Below, piece by piece: positions 49,201 through 53,449 of a stretch of DNA of 64,000 bases. The DNA lies in the NCBI RefSeq assembly GCF_047495875.1, contig NC_092464.1, positions 4,560,737-4,624,736 on the forward strand. Reading direction: 5' to 3'. The first letter of the stretch is position 1, and each line of letters opens with the position of its first letter. Below the pieces are notes generated by a model, which saw nothing but the letters and a program-made list of their open reading frames with translations, had not been told where the DNA came from and searched no databases. A program made the position numbers and the translations under genes. The stretch is from Pithys albifrons albifrons. Lineage: Eukaryota; Chordata; Aves; Passeriformes; Thamnophilidae.

Positions 49201-51721
49201 AGATGGAAACAATTTGCAACAACACTGAATTTAAAACATTAAACCTTTCTTCTGACTATGTAGGGAATGAACATGCCTCAAACCCATAGTTTGAGCGTGG
49301 GCAGTTTGTTTCACATCCAAACATGCTTCAGTGTATTTCCAATTTATAAGGCATAAAAGCTCAGATCTCTATGTCCTTCAGTGACTGAAAGATGTAATTG
49401 AAATTATCAACCTTCCTAATTAGTAGGGAACATAAAAGACCATTTTTGAAGCGTGGCTTGCTCAAGAAATCTGTATATTTAAGATCTGTGCTACCAGGAT
49501 AATTAATAAAAGGTAACGTAGGTGAAGGTATAAATGATAAATTTTTTAATGCTTTTCCCCTTAATTTAAAAGTGAAGACACAGAACAAAGAGAAATAAAT
49601 TAGACTGTACCTGGAGGCTTGAGTTTTGCTCTCATCAAGTGCACTGGCATTCCCATGCACGTGCCCCTCATCCAAGAGGTCGGGTGGGTGGGATGTGGAG
49701 CTCTTACTCTGAGGAGCTGAGAGAGCAGAACTGGAACCAGAACTCCTGGAAGTCCCACGGCGTTCAAGGAAGTAATTAGTAATAATTTCAAGGAGTGTTT
49801 TCAGTGGGTTCTCCTTTGCCTTTCCGGAGAGAAAAACAGAGTTCTTGGTAACTACTGAAACACTTTGTTAGTCTTGCTGCAGAATATTATTTTTAAGACA
49901 TGATATTATTTTTACACCATATAGCAACTGAACATATTAACTATTTCCTGGAGTTACCTGCCCAGGGTGTGTCCCAGATGTGACTGTACAAACAACCCAG
50001 GGAAATGGAAGATGTCAGCTGGAGGATGACAGGAGCTTGGAGGTGCTGCTGTGTTGAATGAAGTAAGCAGGATCCAGACAAAACAATGGGTTATGGTCAT
50101 TTCTCACCCTCATTTTATCTAAACATTGCAAGGTGTGGCAACTGTGTCAGAACACATCTTTACTGCACTGTGAGGGATTTGTGAATTGATTTAGCACAGG
50201 ACTGCCTCATGCTGCTTATCAAAAGCATCATGGTGCCTTAAATCATGAGTGAACTGGAAAAGGATATTACCCACTGATGTCCCTGCCATCAACTATGGCT
50301 GTCTGTATTACATTTCAAAGGATAACAAACACTAGAGGTTTAATTTTTATCAGTTGTGTCATACATAAAGGTGCAAATAGAAATGGGCATGGAAGGGTAG
50401 TTCCATATTTTGGGAAGCACCATGGATTCCCTTACCTTGTTCTGCTTGTACAAGGAATGCAGATGTAGAACATTCCGAAGTTCATTCCTGTTATTGATGC
50501 TGAGTGCAGAACGTGGAAGCTCCTGGTCCATGGTGCTGATGGTTTTCTTCAAACCCTGAGAAGGAAAAGTGTGAACTACCCAATCTTCTTTCTGGCTTTT
50601 GTTGGATGTAACATGAAACTTGTGCATGGCAGTAATTAGTAACCAGGTAACCCTGAGAACCTGTGCCTTGACCAAACTGACTGAAGTGATACAACACAAG
50701 AAAGCCCCAGTTCCTTCCATGAAAGGTGACTGTTACAAGAAAGGATTTCTTTTTCTGCAGATGGAGTGTCTGGTTTAGATTTAGAGAACTAAGGATAAGT
50801 TGAGGTAAATAAAGGATAATTATCACAGTTGGCCCTGATGTGTATGAAAGGTGTGGGGGAACCAGGGGAACACTTGTGCATAAATCCAAAGGATTATCAG
50901 TGTCCTTTGTTTCGACTCCAGAATCGAATCTATGGAGATGGGATGCAAAACATGAGACTGAGGTTTGTGTAGCAGTTAAAAAGTCAGTGGCTGTTTGAAT
51001 TTCTGATTCAAGCTAACTCATTCCTGACACGGGGTGCCTGATATCAGCAGTATTTCCTTAGCATGGAACATAGACAGTGGTAGGTACTGCCACCTGGAAA
51101 TGTGAAGATGCTTTTTTGTCTGCTCAATCCCATATTTCTGGAAGTTACAATGGTCTCTTTCCTCCCCTTCTCTCTGTGTCCTTCCCCCAGATAAATCTGC
51201 TTTGTGCCCAATAATTACTGAAAATTGAGCAAACATACAGATCACCAGAATTGTTACTTTTGCCTTTTTTTCCCCCCCTAATATTTGTCCTGGGAAGCTT
51301 TGTATGTCTCTTGTAAACACCAGGACAACAGCAAAATAGCTGGTTAATAAGAAAAAAAACAAACCAAACTAAACCCACGTTTCTTGATTTCATTTTAAGT
51401 TTCGCAGGCGTGCGTGGGTAAGGATGGGGCTTTCTCAGGCTGGGAGGAAGCTGCATCCATGGTCGGGAATAACAGAGCACTGTGGGAAATGTAGTTCAGC
51501 AACTCACCCGAGGGGATGTTACCCTTCAGCTCCAGCTGCTTCCAGCTTGGAAGAAACCCCCCCACCATCGCAGCATCCCTCAAATTTTTAGAGCTTAACG
51601 CTCCCCACGCGTCACTCTCATTTGGAGCAGCGGGAGAAGAAAACGAAGGACGAGTTACCTTTCTACTGAGAAACTCCCTCACCAGTGATGCAGCCACTTC
51701 TTCCACCAAGGAGTTGTCCAT
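1131..51721 (-). CDS. MINDY4: MINDY4 (FAM188B) deubiquitinase gene, exons 1-15, 3' end missing
   Basis: This gene encodes a probable ubiquitin carboxyl-terminal hydrolase of the MINDY family. Characterised members are cysteine proteases that trim Lys48-linked polyubiquitin; that activity is family knowledge and is not shown here. Fifteen exons with GT/AG borders and consistent phases give 657 codons. The product starts [21 protein letters not shown] and has a linker with the block [18 protein letters not shown]. The catalytic domain begins around [19 protein letters not shown], with the nucleophile Cys at codon 456 if exon 5 joins exon 6 directly. Later blocks are [43 protein letters not shown] and [12 protein letters not shown]. 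All agree with mammalian MINDY4 as I remember it. The remaining ~100 residues, with the catalytic His, lie left of position 1. One block between exons 5 and 6 was not located. Confidence 0.95.
1407..1426 (+). repeat. Telomere-like TTAGGG/TTAGGA repeat
   Basis: One TTAGGG and two TTAGGA units followed by TT, in tandem. Too short to be more than a degenerate interstitial motif. Confidence 0.5.
2404..2590 (-). mobile_element. CR1 LINE fragment (3' end)
   Basis: Begins with the inverted CR1 3' signature (agaatcatagaatcat), then the usual antisense text for 'pair of contacts' of the CR1 3' UTR: caaagatcatcaagtccaac and the block with ccatgtcccca. Similarity fades after about 2,590. 5'-truncated. 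Confidence 0.85.
3240..3548 (+). mobile_element. CR1 LINE fragment (3' end)
   Basis: Sense-oriented CR1: aagaaattcttccctgtgag, then tggcacaggttgcccag, then ggaaggtgtccctgccc, ending cccaaaccactctgtgac and gattctata. It lies 90 nt from exon 14. 5'-truncated, as is normal for CR1. Confidence 0.92.
3639..3702 (-). CDS. MINDY4: MINDY4 exon 14
   Basis: 64 nt: 1 + 21 codons, ending in phase 0. It encodes [20 protein letters not shown] then Q. The acceptor is TTTGCAG and the donor GTGGGC. It matches mammalian [21 protein letters not shown]. It keeps CpG sites and higher GC than the flanking intron. Confidence 0.95.
4274..4491 (+). repeat. G-rich (GGGGAT)n minisatellite
   Basis: About 215 bp of purine-rich tandem sequence on the plus strand: an aggggaggggag section, then roughly 20 imperfect units of ggggat, then a gcaagg-type tail. 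Runs of four G at six-base spacing give strong G-quadruplex potential. The gene is transcribed from the other strand, so the G-rich strand is the template and the pre-mRNA is C-rich. Confidence 0.95.
5505..5720. other. CpG-dense patch of unknown origin
   Basis: Twelve CpG dinucleotides between about 5,508 and 5,709, eight of them within 5,647-5,709, in a CpG-poor intron. The minus strand is open from 5,728 to 5,477, starting [16 protein letters not shown] and ending VTDLSGTLL before a stop. A possible minus-strand exon runs from an acceptor near 5,729 to a GTAACA donor near 5,508. On the plus strand a putative acceptor (aaacag, ~5,638) and donor (gtaggt, ~5,741) also frame an open segment containing [11 protein letters not shown] do not recognise any of these peptides. 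Confidence 0.4.
9171..9210. repeat. 20-bp tandem duplication
   Basis: Two head-to-tail copies of tggataaatcacacaaacat, the second with one mismatch (9,171-9,190 and 9,191-9,210). Confidence 0.9.
9590..9870 (+). mobile_element. Old CR1-like LINE fragment
   Basis: Contains the degenerate series cagtggggaactcagtgcca, caggatgttgtgaaggccaa, then gggtttagaaaaactcatgg. This order is seen in old CR1 copies of birds and reptiles. No clear 3' end is preserved. The family assignment rests on pattern memory only. Confidence 0.55.
12265..12324. repeat. 30-bp tandem duplication
   Basis: Two identical 30-bp copies (12,265-12,294 and 12,295-12,324) beginning gcaagcaacccttgcccagt. Perfect identity suggests a recent slippage or duplication event. 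Confidence 0.95.
13120..13256 (-). mobile_element. tRNA-Ile-derived SINE with CR1-like tail (TguSINE1 type)
   Basis: Read on the minus strand from 13,256: pol III A box TTAGCTCAGTTGG (13,243-13,255), then a tRNA-Ile-like anticodon arm, then B box GGTTCAATCCC (13,198-13,208), then a short body, then a tail GGACTTGATGATCCCTGTGG continuing to TCTGTGATTCTGTC at 13,120. The tail is nearly identical to the end of the CR1 copy at 28,258-28,692, which implies mobilisation in trans by that LINE. As I remember, this architecture is that of TguSINE1 from zebra finch. Confidence 0.85.
13695..14029 (+). mobile_element. CR1 LINE fragment lacking its 3' end
   Basis: Sense-oriented CR1: ggagctgctggagcaggtcc, gagaagagaaggctccaggg, aaattcttccctgtgagggt, tggcacaggatgcctg. 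It stops short of the usual 3' end, so it was truncated after insertion. Confidence 0.9.
14040..14112. repeat. TA/CA-rich microsatellite
   Basis: Alternating tatata, cacata and tacata dinucleotide-like sequence. Simple AT-rich repeat directly after the truncated CR1. Confidence 0.7.
15301..15548 (-). mobile_element. CR1 LINE fragment (3' end)
   Basis: Inverted CR1 end gaatcatagaatcaactggg, then gatcatcaagtccaaccctt, cagatcatggcactcagtgc, cctccagggatggggaatcc and the antisense of the aagaattttt block. 5'-truncated near 15,548. Confidence 0.92.
17245..17407 (-). mobile_element. CR1 LINE fragment (3' end)
   Basis: Inverted CR1: agaatcatcaaatggtttgg, ggcagggacaccttccacca, cttccagggatggggagtcc, ending at tctctgggcaata. 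About 160 bp, 5'-truncated. Confidence 0.9.
19886..19953 (-). CDS. MINDY4: MINDY4 exon 13
   Basis: 68 nt, 22 codons plus 2 nt. It encodes [20 protein letters not shown] then IN. The acceptor is a T-rich tract ending TTTTCAG and the donor GTGAGT. It matches mammalian FEVGPYGCILLTLSAILSRS, except that the Tyr of GPYGC reads Cys here, giving GPCGC. Only 258 nt separate it from exon 12. Confidence 0.94.
20212..20277 (-). CDS. MINDY4: MINDY4 exon 12
   Basis: 66 nt, 22 codons, phase 0 at both ends. It starts [19 protein letters not shown] and ends IHQ. The acceptor is TTCCCAG and the donor GTAATG. It matches mammalian [22 protein letters not shown]. Confidence 0.95.
20278..21282 (-). other. MINDY4 intron 11
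   Basis: 1.0-kb intron without a recognisable repeat. AT-rich, with nothing I can assign. Confidence 0.8.
21283..21346 (-). CDS. MINDY4: MINDY4 exon 11
   Basis: 64 nt: 1 + 21 codons, ending in phase 0. It encodes [20 protein letters not shown] then T. The acceptor is CCTTAG and the donor GTAAGC. It matches mammalian QQFSPTGKYKADGVLET. It was identified by its reading frame and by splice phases that fit exons 10 and 12. Confidence 0.94.
21347..22229 (-). other. MINDY4 intron 10
   Basis: 0.9-kb AT-rich intron. The only structure seen is an 18-bp tandem duplication at 21,986-22,021. Confidence 0.8.
21986..22021. repeat. 18-bp tandem duplication
   Basis: Two copies of taataaaatatcctggag (21,986-22,003 and 22,004-22,021), one mismatch between them. 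Confidence 0.9.
22230..22331 (-). CDS. MINDY4: MINDY4 exon 10
   Basis: 102 nt: 1 + 33 codons + 2. It encodes [20 protein letters not shown] followed by [13 protein letters not shown]. The acceptor is GCTGCAG and the donor GTGAGT. It matches mammalian [25 protein letters not shown] closely. Unlike its surroundings the exon keeps several CpG dinucleotides. Confidence 0.95.
22576..22937 (-). mobile_element. CR1 LINE fragment (3' end)
   Basis: Inverted CR1: agaatcatagaatcatttgg, gatcatcaagtccaaccctt, agatcatggcactcagtgcc, gaacttcttcctgacatcca, ttaagcccctgccctcttgt, ending gaggtgtcccctgagcctcc. One of the better preserved copies (~360 bp). Confidence 0.95.
26319..26344. repeat. Perfect 26-bp palindrome
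   Basis: agaatttgaattt followed directly by its exact reverse complement. No spacer, no mismatch. Confidence 0.95.
26800..26888 (-). CDS. MINDY4: MINDY4 exon 9 (catalytic cysteine)
   Basis: 89 nt, 29 codons plus 2 nt. It starts [18 protein letters not shown]; the Cys codon is at 26,877-26,879. The acceptor is CCCCCAG and the donor GTAAGT. The GGPCG motif is the nucleophile site of MINDY deubiquitinases and is intact here, so nothing in this exon suggests an inactive enzyme. The exon ends in the variable stretch [10 protein letters not shown]. Confidence 0.96.
27145..27967 (+). mobile_element. Probable solo LTR of an avian endogenous retrovirus (ERVL-like)
   Basis: The plus-strand sequence has an LTR-like order: a region with ctggcctgggctgttcatct, then a CCCC-rich turn with gatcaagaccatcacc, then tgggtggtgcctac, a T/C-rich stretch, aataaa at 27,940-27,945, and an end tattgttaca near 27,967. 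This resembles a passerine ERVL-type LTR I remember. No gag, pol or env sequence is adjacent, so it would be a solo LTR. Ends are approximate; no target-site duplication was recognised. Confidence 0.55.
28258..28692 (+). mobile_element. CR1 LINE fragment (partner family of the SINE)
   Basis: Sense-oriented CR1: gaccttgaggggaagtgtgt, gaggggagacctcactgcag, aaaggttcttcatccagagg, gctccccagggcagtgggca, ending gacttgatgatcctcgtggg and attctatgattctgtga. Its 3' end (28,630-28,689) is the same type as the SINE tail at 13,120-13,170. Confidence 0.93.
31015..31131 (-). CDS. MINDY4: MINDY4 exon 8 (start of catalytic domain)
   Basis: 117 nt, 39 codons, phase 0 at both ends. It starts [18 protein letters not shown] and ends LKYGIVQKK. 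The acceptor is TTATAG and the donor GTACAG. This is the first block of the MINDY catalytic domain, next to mammalian EIKTLLFGSSFCCFNEEW and LKYGIVQNK. The Gln near its end precedes the catalytic Cys and in this family contributes to the oxyanion hole (family knowledge). Confidence 0.95.
31132..32171 (-). other. MINDY4 intron 7
   Basis: 1.0-kb intron. No repeat or extra exon recognised. Confidence 0.8.
32172..32281 (-). CDS. MINDY4: MINDY4 exon 7
   Basis: 110 nt: 2 + 36 codons, ending in phase 0. It starts [20 protein letters not shown] and ends [10 protein letters not shown], which matches mammalian SKPIDLSVAK just before the catalytic domain. The acceptor is a T-rich tract ending TTTCAG and the donor is GTAAGG. 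Confidence 0.92.
32282..32600 (-). other. MINDY4 intron 6
   Basis: 319-bp intron with no internal feature. Confidence 0.85.
32601..32659 (-). CDS. MINDY4: MINDY4 exon 6
   Basis: 59 nt: 1 + 19 codons + 1. It encodes [19 protein letters not shown] between a CTGTAG acceptor and a GTAAGT donor. It joins in frame to NVEDEEP in exon 7, matching the mammalian stretch around LRLEDVEDEL. Its acceptor phase equals the donor phase of exon 5, so the two can join directly or with an exon of length divisible by three between them. Confidence 0.85.
34104..34210 (+). mobile_element. CR1 LINE fragment, short 3' end
   Basis: Sense-oriented: caaggccaggctggatgggg, gcaacctggtccagtggaaa, aggtcccttccaacccaacc, ending ctgtgcttctga. 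About 105 bp with an internal deletion. Confidence 0.88.
36521..37025 (-). mobile_element. CR1 LINE fragment (about 500 bp)
   Basis: Inverted CR1: aaggttggaagggaccttaa, gggcagggacaccttccact, ctgggcaacctgtgccaggg, gaagagtttcttcctaatat, ttctcttctccaggctgaat, ending at ccagagctggatgcagcaat. Similarity stops at about 37,025. Confidence 0.93.
38859..38908. repeat. 50-bp near-palindrome (22-bp arms)
   Basis: Left arm 38,859-38,880 (aaggaccataacac...) and right arm 38,887-38,908 are reverse complements with two mismatches, around a six-base A/T loop. A further partial copy of the right-arm core (aatattttgaaagtgtca) follows at about 38,926-38,942 in direct orientation. Confidence 0.9.
39314..39453 (+). 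mobile_element. CR1 LINE fragment (3' end)
   Basis: Sense-oriented: cccatccctggaagtgtcca, aggccaggctggatggggct, gatctttaaggtcccttcca, ending ctacaattccataaaa. About 140 bp. Confidence 0.9.
39600..39975 (+). mobile_element. Ancient CR1-like LINE fragment
   Basis: Degenerate series: aagcactgctagaaactgga, then aaactggactagacaaaacc, then aaatgaccttaaaaggtctt, ending ctgtaagttctaagatttta. The order matches the 3' end of old CR1 copies of reptiles and birds, but with heavy divergence and A-richness. Confidence 0.55.
41375..41445 (-). mobile_element. CR1 LINE fragment, short
   Basis: Inverted CR1 3' end: agaatcacagaagggtttag, ttggaagggacctctggaga, tcacctggcccaacttctgc. The following ~170 bp may be part of the same copy but I cannot support it. 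Confidence 0.8.
41996..42320 (+). mobile_element. CR1 LINE fragment (3' end)
   Basis: Sense-oriented CR1 of another subfamily: ttccagcatttaaggggtgg, gagcaaccagccactggaac, aatctccccagggaagtgct, agctggacagggtgctgggt, ttgaggtccctcccagcctg, ending ctgtgattctat. Confidence 0.88.
43561..44285 (-). mobile_element. CR1 LINE fragment (longest copy, ~725 bp)
   Basis: Inverted CR1 running from atcacagaactaaagaacca through agggatggtgactccaacac, ctggtcctgtcacttgttcc, aaggtctcccctgatcctcc, ggcctgatcacagggaaaca and gtgccactggcactcttgcc to gattcagcacttggc. The far portion corresponds to the end of the CR1 reverse transcriptase reading frame, decayed. No intact ORF2 remains. Confidence 0.93.
45865..46283 (-). 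CDS. MINDY4: MINDY4 exon 5 (long linker exon)
   Basis: 419 nt, 139 codons plus 2 nt. It begins [20 protein letters not shown] and ends [10 protein letters not shown] plus AG. The acceptor is TTTGTAG and the donor GTAAGA. The composition is Ser/Lys/Glu/Arg-rich and charged, predicted to be disordered, with little detailed similarity to mammals. It is assigned by position, an open frame of 139 codons, good splice sites and exact phase agreement with both neighbours. It is the largest exon in the window. Confidence 0.88.
46284..47277 (-). other. MINDY4 intron 4
   Basis: 1.0-kb AT-rich intron without recognisable repeats. Confidence 0.85.
47278..47536 (-). CDS. MINDY4: MINDY4 exon 4
   Basis: 259 nt: one base completes the split Arg codon, followed by 86 codons. 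It starts [20 protein letters not shown] and ends in the conserved block [18 protein letters not shown]. The acceptor follows a T/C-rich tract ending TGTAG and the donor is GTGATT. The end block matches mammalian [17 protein letters not shown] almost exactly, although the rest of the exon has diverged. That suggests a short linear motif under constraint inside a disordered linker. Confidence 0.93.
47800..48046 (+). mobile_element. CR1 LINE fragment (3' end)
   Basis: Sense-oriented: gagggtgggcaggccctggc, acaggttgcccagagaagct, gtccaaggccaggttggatg, ending attctgtgattctc and ttctata. Confidence 0.93.
48550..48720 (+). mobile_element. CR1 LINE fragment (3' end)
   Basis: Sense-oriented: gttgcccagagaagctgtgg, tccaaggccaggttggatgg, ggaaggtgtccctgcccatg, ending ctattctatgattccatgat. 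170 bp; similar in text to the copy 500 bp to its left. Confidence 0.93.
48831..48888 (+). repeat. Polypurine (A/G) stretch
   Basis: Almost pure A/G run with a seven-G block and many aaaaga units. Low-complexity sequence. Confidence 0.8.
49611..49819 (-). CDS. MINDY4: MINDY4 exon 3
   Basis: 209 nt, 69 codons plus 2 nt. It starts [19 protein letters not shown], matching the mammalian helix [18 protein letters not shown], then becomes Ser/Pro/His-rich and poorly conserved, ending SKTQAS plus AG of a split Arg codon. The acceptor is GGAAAG and the donor GTACAG. The low-complexity second half is typical of the MINDY4 linker. Confidence 0.92.
49820..50435 (-). other. MINDY4 intron 2
   Basis: 616-bp intron, no internal feature recognised. 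Confidence 0.85.
50436..50555 (-). CDS. MINDY4: MINDY4 exon 2
   Basis: 120 nt, 40 codons, phase 0 at both ends. It starts [20 protein letters not shown] and ends [10 protein letters not shown]. The acceptor is a pyrimidine-rich tract ending CTCAG and the donor is GTAAGG. This is the most conserved part of the N-terminus compared with the mammalian protein and completes the LisH-like motif begun in exon 1. Confidence 0.95.
50556..51658 (-). other. MINDY4 intron 1
   Basis: 1.1-kb intron. Its promoter-proximal end carries a ZNF143-like motif at 51,477-51,497. No repeats recognised. Confidence 0.85.
51477..51497 (-). promoter_or_regulatory. ZNF143/Staf-like motif
   Basis: Minus strand reads GAACTACATTTCCCACAGTGC, close to the ZNF143 (SBS) motif ACTACAATTCCCAGCATGC. 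It lies about 160 nt downstream of exon 1, next to the CpG island, a usual position for this factor. Match by eye; binding not shown. Confidence 0.55.
51659..51721 (-). CDS. MINDY4: MINDY4 exon 1 (start codon)
   Basis: 63 nt, 21 codons, [21 protein letters not shown], ending in phase 0 before a GTAACT donor. The ATG has A at -3 and G at +4, a strong vertebrate start context. It sits at the edge of a CpG island, as expected for a first exon. Read together with exon 2, the pattern (aliphatic residues, SLVREFL, then GL..T and a following Glu) resembles a LisH dimerisation motif; this is inference from the pattern. Confidence 0.95.
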
Positions 51722-51990
51722 CCTTAGCCCGGGCTGTGCTCAGCGGGGGATGCTCCTCACTCCGTCCCGCAGCTCCGCGGGGCGCGGCGGCATCGCAGCT
51801 GCGCCAGGAGCCCGAGCCGGTCCCGGCCCCGCTCCCGCAGGGATGCTGCCCGGGAGACCATGGCACAGGGAGCCGGGAGGGCTCCTCCCCCGGGAAGGAA
51901 GGAAAGAAGGAAGGGAGGGAGGAAGGAAGGAAGGGAGCCGGACGGAGTTCGGGGAGCTCGCGGTGCAGCATCGCGGGGACTGTGTTGAAT
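51715..51990. promoter_or_regulatory. CpG island promoter of MINDY4
   Basis: GC-rich segment with dense CpG (for example gcggggcgcggcggcatcgc) beginning at the start codon and extending upstream of exon 1, the only such island of this size in the window. No TATA box was seen. The transcription start is not determinable from sequence alone. Such islands often drive divergent transcripts, so a plus-strand noncoding RNA is possible. Confidence 0.8.
51893..51934 (+). repeat. GGAA microsatellite within the CpG island
   Basis: About ten GGAA/GGGA-type units in tandem, 170-215 nt upstream of the MINDY4 start codon. GGAA is the core of ETS-factor sites, but the run may be just a simple repeat. Confidence 0.85.
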
Positions 51991-52196
51991 TTAAAAAGCA
52001 AATTGAGAAAGAATGTTCAGAGCTGAGAGAGGGGACGGATTTGTGGTTATTTCTGGTTTTAAGAGTCACGCGTAGTTATTTGCACTCCAATACCCCTGTG
52101 CTGTGCATTTATTAACCATATACGCTCCTTACTAAAATCGTACTCTTGTATGAAACAAACAAACGAATAAATTAACTAATTAGCATAGGAGCTCCT

Positions 52197-52575
52197 AAAT
52201 CACAGAAGGAATGAGGTTGCAAGAGACCTCTGAGATCATCGCGTCCAAACCGTGCCCCAGCATCACGCTGGCAACCAAACCACGGCACTGGGTGCCACCT
52301 CCAGCCTCTCCCTAAACACCTCTAGGGGCGGTGACTCCACCACCGCCCTAGGCAGCCCATTCCAATGTCTGATCATCCCTTGTGTGCAGAAATTCTTCCT
52401 GATGTCCAACCTGAACCTCCCCTGGCACTGGTTACGTCCCCCTCTCCTGTCACTTGTTACCTGGGAGAAAAGCCTGGCCCCCACCTGGCCCCACCCTCCT
52501 TGCAGGTGGTTGTAGAGAGCGAGAAGGTCCCCCCTGAGCCTCCTTTTCTCCAGGCTGAGCCCCCCCCCAGCTCCC
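52197..52575 (-). mobile_element. CR1 LINE fragment, CpG-rich copy next to promoter
   Basis: Inverted CR1: aaatcacagaaggaatgagg, agacctctgagatcatcgcg, aaattcttcctgatgtccaa, cagcccattccaatgtctga, ggtggttgtagagagcgaga, ending cctccttttctccaggctga. It keeps CpG sites that the other copies in the window have mostly lost. Confidence 0.93.
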
Positions 52576-53405
52576 CAGTGCCGAGCACAGGGGAAGAATC
52601 ACTTCCTTGAGCCGGCTGAACACACTGTTGCTGATACAAACTAAGCTTAATCTCCCACTCTGGCAACGTCTGGGGTGGGAGACTCACCAACTGAACCTTT
52701 CCTCTCAGGTTACACCTGCTTTAGCCAATAATATAATATGATCAGGATAGAGATTGTGGTCAGTGACACTCTGGACAGTGACAATCAGTCAGTAACACTT
52801 GGGGATCTGATTGGGGTACCCTGTTCCCCCTGGTTATGGACCCAGAATGGAGATCCCACAACCTGACCAGCCTCTTCCAAAACCTGACCACTCTTGGGTG
52901 GGTAAACTGTTTTCCCTGTCACATTGAAATTTCCCTTGCTACAGCTTCTGGCTGTGCATCTTACCCCTCTAATTGTGCCCTCTGAGATGAGTCCAGCTCT
53001 GTTTTTTCTTTAACCCACATTTAATAGTCATATACAGCATATAAAGACTTTCCAAGTCTTCCTTTATTTTCACTAAATGATACATAGACTCCATCAAATT
53101 TCCTCTGATGAATAGATGGGAAATCTGAGAGTTGGAGGCAATAAGTGTAGTGGTTCCTGTTCCAGCATCACATTAGGTACAGGCTGGTGCTCTCCCTGGA
53201 GCCTACTTGACTTGGGATGCTGTGGATTTTCCCCTTCAGAGTTCCCTAAGCAATTCCATACATTTTATGTTAACCAACTGCCCAGCTTGTTGGAGATGAG
53301 ATTCCCTTTTCCCAAAGTCTTCAGAATGATTTTTAGCTGCATTGACAATGCCTGCCGAGGTGTGATGCTGTTGAGGCATAGGGGTGCCTACCCACCTGAT
53401 CCTTA

Positions 53406-53449
53406 TAGTCCCATCAATTTGATTATCTAGTCCCATCAATTTGATTATC
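53406..53449. repeat. 22-bp tandem duplication
   Basis: Two identical 22-bp copies beginning tagtcccatcaatttgatta (53,406-53,427 and 53,428-53,449). Confidence 0.95.

Larger units (their letters stand above)
47537..49610 (-). other. MINDY4 intron 3
   Basis: 2.1-kb intron with two CR1 copies in the same (plus) orientation and a polypurine stretch near 48,831-48,888. The rest shows nothing assignable. Confidence 0.85.

Noticed and set aside
51516..52115. 199-codon plus-strand open frame over the CpG island
   Set aside because: It is the complement of MINDY4 exon 1 and its GC-rich upstream sequence. GC-rich islands are often open in several frames and there is no independent support for a protein.
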